Below, piece after piece: positions 30,711 to 37,217 of a DNA stretch of 43,299 bases. Position 1 is the first letter of the stretch. The number at the start of each line of letters is the position of its first letter. Origin of the DNA: an uncultured Ruminiclostridium sp. (GTDB lineage Bacteria > Bacillota > Clostridia > Oscillospirales > Ruminococcaceae); contig CANQED010000016.1 of NCBI GenBank assembly GCA_947594425.1, positions 1 to 43,299 of the forward strand, given 5' to 3'. Below the pieces are notes generated by a model that saw only the letters and a program-made list of their open reading frames with translations, made no database searches and was not told where the DNA came from. A program made the translations under genes and the position numbers.

Positions 30711-32271
30711 TGTTGTACCTCCTATTGTACATCCTTTCGAGCGCGTATCTTATCGCGTCTATCGCGTGATTGTTTTTATCGGGATATCCGCTCATGATGT
30801 TGCCGTCCTTGTCGCGCTCGTATTCGTATTCCGTTATTTCCTTGTACGCATTCGGTGTGCGCGCGGGGTCAATAACAATAGTGCGCGCTTGCAAATACTT
30901 CATGCCGTATTCGACCGACCCCGCTCCCTTGACGGCGGGGAAGGCGGGGAGCCCGTTGTCTTTGAGGTCGTTGACCGATTTCGGCTCCGCGCTGTCGCAA
31001 GTGATGTTGTAATCGTAATATTCGCGCTGTCTGAGCCAGTCCGCAAGCTCGCGGTTACTCATCTTGTTTCGGTATAGCTCATCAATGAGATATATCCGTT
31101 CTTGCGCGTGATTATAATGCAGGCGTATGAACGCGAGCGGGTCAGGGAACCAGCCCCAGTCTATACCTTGATAGATACGGTCAAAACCCGCGATTTCATC
31201 GTCGGTAATAGTGCGCGCCTCGATGAATTGAAATACGTTGCCGCCGTCTCCGTTTGCGACACCGAGATATTCATGTTCGTATGCCTCGGGGTTTACCTCG
31301 CGTAAATGTTCGGCGTCGTCGTAGAACTTTTGCCCGAGCCATTCTTTTGGGATATCCGTATACACGGAATGATGTATCACGCGCTTGTCGTTCGGTACGA
31401 GCTTGATTTTGTTTACCCAGCTCGCGCGAGAGCGGGGCGGGTTATAGCTCGAAAAGTCGTAGCTCAGCGCGCCGCCGCGAAGAATAGACTGATTGATACT
31501 TCTTTCCTCCGCATCTCCCGCGAGCTGGTCTTTTTCCTCTTTCCACAAAATCCCGATATACCCGAACGGCGGTTTAATTGATTTGAGCTTTATAGGATCG
31601 TCAACACCGCGAAAATATATTGTCTGTCCCGTCGCCTTATATGTAATTTCGAGCGGCGACACCTTAAAGGCAAATTGTTCATCAAGCCCTAACTCATGTA
31701 TCGCCCATTTCATTTGACTATACACGGAATCGCGCAGAGTACCCGCCACTTTACGCACAATGCAAGCGTGTATTTGCGGATTATTCTTCAAAAGCTCGAC
31801 GATTTTGAGCGATATATACGACGATTTACCGCCGCCGCGCCCGCCCTCGAATACATATTCGATATTCGGCTGTATCTCGCGGTTGATATCGCAAAATCCG
31901 CGCGATATAACGCGCGCGGGGAGTTCGTATGCTTTATCGTTCGCCGTCAATGCGTCGCGCTCTGCCTTGATATTCAATGCTTTTTCGAGGTCGGAGGCGG
32001 CTTTCAATCTGTCTTGCGGGCTCTTTTCCTCATCGCGTATAATGGACGTGCGGACCGTCTGTATCTCGCTCAAACTTGCGATGTTCTTTTCGTCAAGCTC
32101 CCGCTGTCGCTCTGCTATGTATGCCGAAATTGCCGTATTTTGCCGTAATTTCCCCGCGTTTTTGTTCGTGAAACGGGACGAATATCCCGCACTTATTGCC
32201 GCTTGCGTAGCATTGCCGCCGTTCTCAATATATGCGTCCGCAAACGCCTTTTGTTTCGGCTTTAATGCCAC
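30703..32271 (-). CDS. terL: Terminase, small-subunit domain fused to large subunit (522 aa)
   Basis: Residues about 1-70 (K-P-K-Q-K-A-F-A-D-A-Y-I-E-N-G-G-N-A-T-Q-A-A-I-S-A-G-Y) are a Terminase_2 DNA-binding small-subunit domain. Residues about 120-520 are the ATPase-nuclease: Walker A G-G-R-G-G-G-K-S at 143-150, then the acidic Walker B region I-L-W-K-E-E. The nuclease part has G-I-D-W-G-W-F-P-D-P, C-D-S-A-E-P-K-S and N-H-A-I-D-A-I-R-Y. The protein recognises, cuts and pumps DNA into the head. No separate small terminase gene is seen, so the fusion probably serves both tasks. Confidence 0.92.
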   Translation of the reverse strand: MALKPKQKAFADAYIENGGNATQAAISAGYSSRFTNKNAGKLRQNTAISAYIAERQRELDEKNIASLSEIQTVRTSIIRDEEKSPQDRLKAASDLEKALNIKAERDALTANDKAYELPARVISRGFCDINREIQPNIEYVFEGGRGGGKSSYISLKIVELLKNNPQIHACIVRKVAGTLRDSVYSQMKWAIHELGLDEQFAFKVSPLEITYKATGQTIYFRGVDDPIKLKSIKPPFGYIGILWKEEKDQLAGDAEERSINQSILRGGALSYDFSSYNPPRSRASWVNKIKLVPNDKRVIHHSVYTDIPKEWLGQKFYDDAEHLREVNPEAYEHEYLGVANGDGGNVFQFIEARTITDDEIAGFDRIYQGIDWGWFPDPLAFIRLHYNHAQERIYLIDELYRNKMSNRELADWLRQREYYDYNITCDSAEPKSVNDLKDNGLPAFPAVKGAGSVEYGMKYLQARTIVIDPARTPNAYKEITEYEYERDKDGNIMSGYPDKNNHAIDAIRYALERMYNRRYNNA

Positions 32272-32289
32272 TGTATCACCTCTTGTTTG

Positions 32290-32932
32290 TTACCTCGCTA
32301 TACCGAAATCAAATATAGTCATCTGCGCCTTGTATTGTTCAAGGCGTTCGTTTGCCATCTTGTAATAGTCCTTGTCAAGCTCAAAGCCGATATAATCATA
32401 TCCGCCGTTATAGCACGCAATAAGACTTGACGCGCTCCCGACGTGAGTGTCTAATATTTTGTCGCCCTTTTTCGCATACCGCGATAATATCCAGTCATAG
32501 AGCGCAACGGGCTTTTGCGTGGGGTGAAACCTGTCAGGCTGATTTGGATTTTGTTTGAATATTCTTGCGCTTTCATCAAACGAAGTCCATGCAAATTCAC
32601 ATTCCGAAAAACTTCTCCCGTACATGCTTTCGCCCTTATCCCAAATTAAGAAGCAGTGACACGGGGGCAAAGAAAAGTAATTGCCCCCCAAAAATTATCT
32701 GCTGCTTTGAGACTCTAAAAAGCTCATCAAAGTAACCTTTGTTTGGGGCGCACTTATCCCATTGCTTTTGTTCGCGTTTTTTCTTTTGTCCCTTTTTCAA
32801 TCCAATATTCATGTTTACGTTTATTCCGTATGGCGGGTCAACAATAGCCAAGTCAAAATACTTGTCGGGGAAGTCGGGCAGATAGTCCATGCAGTCACCG
32901 CAAACGAAACTGTTGAGCGCCACCATGCTCAC
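32290..32932 (-). pseudogene. DNA N6-adenine methyltransferase split by a +1 frame change at a G6 tract
   Basis: Frame 1 (from ATG 32932) has C-G-D-C-M-D-Y-L, the catalytic D-P-P-Y at 33-36 and Q-I-I-F-G-G. After six G (minus strand, 32689-32684) the family sequence continues in another frame as N-Y-F-S-L-P-P-C-H-C-F-L-I-W-D-K. That frame carries the H-P-T-Q-K-P-V and I-L-D-T-H-V-G-S-A-S motifs that bind S-adenosylmethionine. Removing one G or T restores a normal beta-class enzyme of about 213 aa. Without correction the enzyme is dead. Phase variation, decay or a sequence error are all possible. Confidence 0.8.
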
Positions 32933-33108
32933 GCCCCCGCCTTTGCGCGTCTGCGCGTGCGTGCAATCGGCATCGCCGCATATTCGCGCCAGTGCCGCGC
33001 GAACGTTGAGCGCGCCTTTTCGTCGCCTTTGAGCGCGTATCTTTTGTTTATTCCCGACGCGCCGCGCATATTAAGCCGTGCGCGGTTGCGAAGTATCTTG
33101 CGTCTCAT
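32929..33108 (-). CDS. Small, very basic protein (59 aa)
   Basis: ATG 33108 (M-R-R-K-I-L-R-N) follows AAAGGAG; the longer frame lacks a site. Arginine and lysine make up a large part of the chain (R-N-R-A-R-L-N-M-R ... R-T-R-R-R-A-K-A). It overlaps both neighbours by about four bases. A nucleic-acid-binding role is likely from charge alone; no family is recognised. Confidence 0.65.
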   Translation of the reverse strand: MRRKILRNRARLNMRGASGINKRYALKGDEKARSTFARHWREYAAMPIARTRRRAKAGA

Positions 33109-33410
33109 GATGTATGCTCCTTTGCTTTGCTTTCTGCGCTTTCGTTTCCACAAAAGTGGTGCATAATTTGTATGGCTAACTTGGAATCATAGTCTTTCGG
33201 CTCTTGTCCTTTTCTTGCCATTTCTTGAAATATGGTATAATATATTTGCCGTTGTTCCTCAGTTAATGATTGTAATATGTTCTGTGTGTTTTCTCTTTGT
33301 AGAGCCTCTATACACTCTTCTAAACAACAATAATCAGTAAAATCTATTATTCCAACTAAGATTAAAAAAGCTACAATCGCAATCGAAATAATAAGTACAT
33401 ATGCCGTCAT
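33105..33410 (-). CDS. Single-pass membrane protein (101 aa)
   Basis: An N-terminal hydrophobic helix (V-L-I-I-S-I-A-I-V-A-F-L-I-L-V-G-I-I) is followed by two cysteines and a soluble helical domain (E-E-C-I-E-A-L-Q-R-E-N-T-Q-N-I-L-Q-S-L-T-E-E-Q-R). A GGA-containing site lies upstream. It is the first gene after the tRNA-Gln and terminator, in the block before the methyltransferase. The role is unknown. Confidence 0.72.
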   Translation of the reverse strand: MTAYVLIISIAIVAFLILVGIIDFTDYCCLEECIEALQRENTQNILQSLTEEQRQIYYTIFQEMARKGQEPKDYDSKLAIQIMHHFCGNESAESKAKEHTS

Positions 33411-33496
33411 TTGCTGTCATCCTTCGTTTTTGCCAACAAAGTTGTGAAAACTGTTGTGATTGTTGCAAAGTTTTATTTGCCGGTCATTTGCTGATA

Positions 33497-33567
33497 CTCA
33501 GGCGGCGGGGCTTGAACCCGCGACGGCGCGGTCAAAGCGCGCTGTGTTGCCGTTACACCACGCCTGT
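33497..33567 (-). tRNA. tRNA-Gln(TTG)
   Basis: The cloverleaf is complete on the minus strand: acceptor (ACAGGCG/CGCCTGA, first pair A-A open as is common in tRNA-Gln), a D arm (GTG-TAACGGCAA-CAC), anticodon stem GCGCG/CGCGC with loop CTTTGAC (anticodon TTG) and T arm GCGGG-TTCAAGC-CCCGC. No CCA is encoded. It would read CAA and CAG codons. Confidence 0.9.
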
Positions 33568-33573
33568 ATGTGC

Positions 33574-33595
33574 GGCGTAAGAATTACACTACGCC
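33574..33595 (-). pseudogene. Remnant of a duplicated tRNA 5' half
   Basis: Just upstream of tRNA-Gln the minus strand carries GGCGTAGTGTAA, nearly the same as GGCGTGGTGTAA in the tRNA. It is closed into a small hairpin (GGCGTA/TACGCC). It looks like a broken second tRNA copy or a processing leader. Confidence 0.5.
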
Positions 33596-33627
33596 TTATA
33601 CAATTATAACGCATATAAAAAGCAACA

Positions 33628-33645
33628 TTCCCCCAAATGGGGGAA
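33628..33645 (-). terminator. Probable terminator upstream of the tRNA
   Basis: TTCCCCC and GGGGGAA form a perfect 7-bp stem around ATTT, followed on the minus strand by TGTTGCTTTTT. It could reduce read-through from the early genes into the tRNA and packaging block. Confidence 0.6.
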
Positions 33646-33655
33646 CGCTGCAAAT

Positions 33656-33832
33656 TTATTTTCGGAGCAAATAGTCAGTCGGCACTTGGAAATAGTCCGC
33701 TATTCGCGTTATAGCCGTGCCGCCGGGGTCACGTTCCATGCGCTCATACCGCGCAATAGCATTTTTCGACAGTCCGCACAGTTCACCGAGCGTCTTGCGG
33801 CTTATGCCCTTTTTCTCCCGCAGCTCTCGCAC
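33656..33832 (-). CDS. XRE helix-turn-helix regulator, start disrupted or unclear (58 aa from GTG)
   Basis: The frame encodes V-R-E-L-R-E-K-K-G-I-S-R-K-T-L-G-E-L-C-G-L-S-K-N-A-I-A-R-Y-E-R, then I-A-D-Y-F-Q-V-P-T-D-Y-L-L-R-K, a compact XRE domain. It remains open upstream as A-Y-R-Y-V-F-A-L-R to a TGA near 33871, with no ATG. A well-placed ATG at 33872 (after GGAGGCG) reads M-N-N-G-G-V and stops; a one-base shift would join it to this frame. Either GTG 33832 is the start or a single-base lesion separates the true start. Confidence 0.65.
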   Translation of the reverse strand: MRELREKKGISRKTLGELCGLSKNAIARYERMERDPGGTAITRIADYFQVPTDYLLRK

Positions 33833-33878
33833 GCGGAGCGCGAAAACGTATCTATACGCCTCCGTTGTTCATCGCCTC

Positions 33879-34136
33879 CTATCCAACGGTATATCCCTTA
33901 CCGCCGCAATATTCGCAGCTTTCGCTTTTCGTACCGCCTTCGTCAATATATTTATGTGCTCCCGTTCCGTTACACTTTTTGCATTTTCGTATGGCTATTT
34001 CCGATGATATTGTGCTTTCGGCAGATTTTATATCTGCGAGTTCTTCATCGTATATTTTCGCCTTTTCCTCTAATTCTTTGATTTGCTTTTCGAGGAATTC
34101 CCTTCTTTTCGCGAGCATTTCCATGTAGTCAAACAT
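33879..34136 (-). CDS. Coiled coil plus DnaJ-like zinc motif protein (85 aa)
   Basis: The first 50 residues are a charged coiled coil (R-R-E-F-L-E-K-Q-I-K-E-L-E-E-K-A-K-I). The end has C-K-K-C-N-G-T-G and C-E-Y-C-G-G-K-G-Y, two C-x-x-C-x-G-x-G repeats as in the DnaJ zinc domain. It overlaps the upstream gene by eight bases and has a GGAGGTGA site. Small phage proteins like this are common and uncharacterised. Confidence 0.8.
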   Translation of the reverse strand: MFDYMEMLAKRREFLEKQIKELEEKAKIYDEELADIKSAESTISSEIAIRKCKKCNGTGAHKYIDEGGTKSESCEYCGGKGYTVG

Positions 34137-34479
34137 CGTCCGTCACCTCCTCCGTGTCCTCTTGCCTGTACCACGCGACTGACACGTCGCCGCACGTCTC
34201 GCACGTTAGCACCTCGACGGTCACGTTGCGGAGCTTTTGCGTCAGCTTGTACGCGTGAGGCGACAGTTCATGTACACCGTCAGGTCGCACGGTCACGCCC
34301 TCACCGTGCGAACAGGGAATGAAAATCGACGTGGCGTATTCGTCATCCGCCATATCGTTTATGATATCTTCAAGTTCCCATACCATAAACGGCTCTTGTC
34401 CTTCGCCATAGGCAAATGCGCCTTTCCGTTTATTCAATTTTCTTATAAGCTCATCAGCATCAATCAGTCTCTTTTTCAC
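34129..34479 (-). CDS. Hypothetical early protein (116 aa, GTG start)
   Basis: GTG 34479 (V-K-K-R-L-I-D-A-D-E-L-I) follows GGAGGGGATAAC and overlaps the stop of the upstream gene. The R-L-I-D-A-D-E-L opening is frequent in small early proteins of Clostridia phages. A C-terminal C-E-T-C-G-D pair may bind metal. No function is known to me. Confidence 0.78.
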   Translation of the reverse strand: MKKRLIDADELIRKLNKRKGAFAYGEGQEPFMVWELEDIINDMADDEYATSIFIPCSHGEGVTVRPDGVHELSPHAYKLTQKLRNVTVEVLTCETCGDVSVAWYRQEDTEEVTDDV

Positions 34480-34811
34480 GTTATCCCCTCCTTTTCCGCT
34501 TTGTACCGCGCTATCATGTCCTGCGCTTTCTTGCGCGCGTGTGCCTCGTCTTCGGCGCGAACACATACCATGTCGCCGTCAATGCTTTCTTCTGTGGGGC
34601 TCTTATACGGTTCAAACAGATAACAGCTATCTGAATATGCAAAATAATTCCACATCGGTGTTTTTGGCAATTCTTGCGCGTCATCGTATTCTTCTATGTC
34701 TGCGTCGTAAGTTTTTGCATAGTATTCAGCGCACTCTTTATTGACAGTAAGCGCAACTATACTTATGTCGTCATCGCTATAATTTCTCCAAATTACCGCG
34801 TATATCTTCAT
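34476..34811 (-). CDS. Hypothetical acidic early protein (111 aa)
   Basis: ATG 34811 (M-K-I-Y-A-V-I-W) follows GGAGGTGG. A ferredoxin-like beta-alpha-beta start (K-I-Y-A-V-I-W-R-N-Y-S-D-D-D-I-S-I-V-A-L-T-V-N-K-E-C-A-E-Y-Y-A-K) leads to an acidic middle and a basic end helix. It overlaps both neighbours by four bases. No family is recognised. Confidence 0.75.
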   Translation of the reverse strand: MKIYAVIWRNYSDDDISIVALTVNKECAEYYAKTYDADIEEYDDAQELPKTPMWNYFAYSDSCYLFEPYKSPTEESIDGDMVCVRAEDEAHARKKAQDMIARYKAEKEGIT

Positions 34812-35395
34812 GTGTCCACCTCCTCCACATAACACCACGACTGCGGCGGTTTTCTTACTACCATATCTCTGCTTCCGTCTTTATTCCATCTTACTTTGAC
34901 GGAATTGTAAAACCTTAACTCGCTCATCTCTTTCGGCTCGTCGTAGATTTTCAACTCTGAAATGTGCCAGCCGTAACCCTCTTTGCCTCCTAAATACTCT
35001 TTCATTTGGCTAACCGTTAGACACGTATCATGCAGAGCGTAAAAGCGTTTGAAAGATACGCCCTTTTCGGTCGGCGTAAAAGTATCAAATGAGTCACACA
35101 CAAACTCGCCGATAACTTTGCCGCTATACGGCGGCGAACAGAACGGCGAAGTCCTATCCGGAATTCGGATGAATACCTTTTCATCGTCTCTCATTTGCGT
35201 GAAAGGCTCTCCCCATCCCGCATAGTCTTTCTTTCCCCAGACAGCGTGCAATATCTTTTTCGGCTTAGTGCAATAAATGTAGCACTTAAACGGCGTTTCA
35301 ATTTTCGGACGCGTTTTCCTCACTTCGAGCGTCTTTTTGCCGCTTGCTATCAGCTCGCACCATTTCGGCTTAATGCTTATTAGTACCGCTTTCAT
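34808..35395 (-). CDS. ASCH-domain protein (195 aa)
   Basis: The opening V-L-I-S-I-K-P-K-W-C-E-L-I-A-S-G-K-K-T-L-E-V-R-K-T-R-P is the ASCH/PUA-like signature, with the expected Y-I-Y-C-T strand after it. V-I-G-E-F-V-C-D and W-H-I-S-E-L-K-I-Y follow. ASCH domains are thought to bind RNA or modified nucleotides. Phage copies are common in early regions and their role is not established. Confidence 0.88.
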   Translation of the reverse strand: MKAVLISIKPKWCELIASGKKTLEVRKTRPKIETPFKCYIYCTKPKKILHAVWGKKDYAGWGEPFTQMRDDEKVFIRIPDRTSPFCSPPYSGKVIGEFVCDSFDTFTPTEKGVSFKRFYALHDTCLTVSQMKEYLGGKEGYGWHISELKIYDEPKEMSELRFYNSVKVRWNKDGSRDMVVRKPPQSWCYVEEVDT

Positions 35396-35625
35396 GTTTG
35401 CGCCTCCTCTACAATTAACGGGCAGTCGTGTCGACGATACGGCATTTCATCTACTTCGCCATAAAGCGCGGTTTTCACTCCGTCTTTGTTTCTAAGCGCG
35501 ACACATTCAGATTCATATCCTTCATACACGCTCTTGAATTCGTCTGCCTTAAACGGGCATTCGCCGCATCTCGCGGGCATTCGGTCTACCACAACTTTGA
35601 CAATTTTAATCGGTCCCTTACTCAT
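35392..35625 (-). CDS. Small cysteine-containing protein (77 aa)
   Basis: The segment R-M-P-A-R-C-G-E-C-P-F-K and a later C-V-A and R-H-D-C-P-L place four cysteines, consistent with a zinc site. Similar small proteins (P-x-x-C-x-x-C-P-F ... D-C-P-L) accompany ASCH and YopX genes in gut phages. It overlaps the ASCH gene by four bases. Confidence 0.78.
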   Translation of the reverse strand: MSKGPIKIVKVVVDRMPARCGECPFKADEFKSVYEGYESECVALRNKDGVKTALYGEVDEMPYRRHDCPLIVEEAQT

Positions 35626-36151
35626 TTTCGCTTACCTCGCTTTCTTTATCGGGAATAATCGCGCAACAGTTGTCAATAAACCATTGACAGTTCGGCGTGT
35701 TTTTGCCGTATTCAGCCGCTTCCTCTTCGCTCGGCATGATACCGCAATCATCCAAAAACCACCCGTAAATCGGTATTATTTCTTTCGGGATAAGTTCTGT
35801 GTCGTCAAAAACATTGCCTATCACCTCGTTGCTATAAAGAAGCCACCGATATGTGTATCCGACGGGTAATATATTCGGGTCAAGTACGGCTATCTCTATA
35901 TGCCGCTCGCCGTCTTGTTCATGTTGTACAATATCACCCTCGAAAATTTTCTTCCCGTTTGCGTCTATCCTGCCGGTATATTGCCCGACTGTTTCAGGTA
36001 TGACCTCGAAAATGTTGTAAGAGCGCGTTCCGTTCTGTATGCAAAGACGCGAGTCTTCGCCTATATACCCTTTATTCAAAAACGGTTTCAGCCAGCCTTC
36101 CACCCACTTCCCGTTGTCAACTCGTTTTCCTCTGAATAGTATCTCTCTCAT
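35618..36151 (-). CDS. YopX-like protein (177 aa)
   Basis: ATG 36151 follows GAGGAAGG; the longer frame overlaps this site. R-E-I-L-F-R-G-K-R-V-D-N-G-K-W-V-E-G, V-I-P-E-T-V-G-Q-Y-T-G, I-F-E-G-D-I-V and E-V-I-G-N-V-F-D are the hallmarks of the YopX family. YopX proteins are abundant in Bacillota phages and their function is unknown. The last 60 residues (W-F-L-D-D-C-G-I, then W-F-I-D-N-C-C-A-I) hold a small internal duplication. Confidence 0.92.
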   Translation of the reverse strand: MREILFRGKRVDNGKWVEGWLKPFLNKGYIGEDSRLCIQNGTRSYNIFEVIPETVGQYTGRIDANGKKIFEGDIVQHEQDGERHIEIAVLDPNILPVGYTYRWLLYSNEVIGNVFDDTELIPKEIIPIYGWFLDDCGIMPSEEEAAEYGKNTPNCQWFIDNCCAIIPDKESEVSENE

Positions 36152-36181
36152 GTTTTGCCTTCCTCCTTGCAACAACTCAGT

Positions 36182-36337
36182 TTAATCAGTGCTATCTTGG
36201 GATCGAATAAAAAACACGCTTTTATAATTCGATATCCATAAATAGCCACGTGGAGGTGGCGTTCCCCTCTCTACTATGCACCATCCCATTGGAATAGTGT
36301 CATAGACCGGCACATTATGTATCTGCTTGCGTTTCAT
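36182..36337 (-). CDS. Short hypothetical protein (51 aa)
   Basis: ATG 36337 lies six bases after GAGG and overlaps the end of the nuclease gene by 23 bases. The product (M-K-R-K-Q-I-H-N-V-P-V-Y-D-T-I-P-M-G-W-C-I-V ... Y-L-W-I-S-N-Y-K-S-V-F-F) looks like a folded beta-rich peptide. It fills an otherwise empty gap in a packed operon, which supports it. Function is unknown. Confidence 0.6.
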   Translation of the reverse strand: MKRKQIHNVPVYDTIPMGWCIVERGTPPPRGYLWISNYKSVFFIRSQDSTD

Positions 36338-36707
36338 ATCCTTCCTCGCTTTCGTAATATTTCTCGATTATCTCTGCCGCCTTGCGCCATCCCACGCATA
36401 CGCCCGCCGCGTACCCGTTCGCGCGCAACGCCGCGATGTAGTTCGCCTGAGCCTGCGACAGCCGACCGCCCGGCGCTTTGAGCTCGATATACAGCCCGTG
36501 AAAGCCTCCGCGCGGCACGGGCAGGAATATATCCGGCACGCCCGGCTTGACGCCCTGCGCTTTGAGCCGCGCCGCCTCTGCGGGGTTGCGACTGCCTCCG
36601 TTCGGGCAGTGATACATCAGCTCGATGCCCGGCAATCGTCCCCGCATAAGCGACGCCCACTCAAACAGCGCCGTCTGCTCTTGCGCCTCGCGCTGTTTGC
36701 GGCTCAT
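36315..36707 (-). CDS. VRR-NUC domain nuclease (130 aa)
   Basis: The catalytic pattern is visible: helix E-Q-T-A-L-F-E-W-A, C-P-N-G-G-S-R-N, K-P-G-V-P-D-I-F-L-P, then Y-I-E-L-K-A-P-G-G-R-L-S-Q-A-Q. The D and E-x-K residues bind metal and cut DNA. Stand-alone VRR-NUC proteins in phages are considered Holliday-junction or flap nucleases of recombination and packaging. It lies next to replication genes and overlaps the upstream gene by four bases. Confidence 0.93.
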   Translation of the reverse strand: MSRKQREAQEQTALFEWASLMRGRLPGIELMYHCPNGGSRNPAEAARLKAQGVKPGVPDIFLPVPRGGFHGLYIELKAPGGRLSQAQANYIAALRANGYAAGVCVGWRKAAEIIEKYYESEEGYETQADT

Positions 36708-37192
36708 GAATTCAATAGCGTGTCTATATGCAAAAGAGCTCCATCATGGACAAAAGGCAAATATCGCTTTTGTATAGAGCATATCAACCCGCCGTAATTG
36801 TATTCTTTGCCGCACAATTCAGGGTTCACAAGCATGGGGCGTTCCCTCCAAAACACCACATAATCTTGTGCTCCCCGAAGGTTGTCACGGCTCGCCCATT
36901 GTGCACCAAATTCCCGTGCCATACTCAGTATTTGCTTTTCTTTACCCGTTAGCAGCCCCGTCATCTCTCCACTGGCTACATGAATTACCATTTCCGGCTT
37001 GTTTATAGCGTCAACAAAATAGAATGATGACCGCATAGAATTCGGCGGTTCGGTGGCAAACCGTCCATCAGGCTGTATGTGGTAAATTATCACTTTGCCA
37101 TCTGCCGTATTCGCGCCTTCAACAGTAAAGCTCTCGCCTACTTCTACGCCGAGTATATCGCATATACGCGGCTTTTCGTTTGTTTTTGTCAT
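36704..37192 (-). CDS. Hypothetical protein (162 aa)
   Basis: ATG 37192 follows CGGAGGAAAACAAA. It has an N-terminal I-L-G-V-E-V-G-E-S-F-T-V-E segment, a central helix (L-T-G-K-E-K-Q-I-L-S-M-A-R-E) and E-L-C-G-K-E-Y. The first part resembles small phage proteins that begin with a DNA-binding-like I-x-D-I-L-G-V. Placed between the initiator-like gene and the nuclease, it belongs to the replication block. No family is recognised. Confidence 0.75.
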   Translation of the reverse strand: MTKTNEKPRICDILGVEVGESFTVEGANTADGKVIIYHIQPDGRFATEPPNSMRSSFYFVDAINKPEMVIHVASGEMTGLLTGKEKQILSMAREFGAQWASRDNLRGAQDYVVFWRERPMLVNPELCGKEYNYGGLICSIQKRYLPFVHDGALLHIDTLLNS

Positions 37193-37217
37193 TTTGTTTT
37201 CCTCCGTTTTTCGTGTT

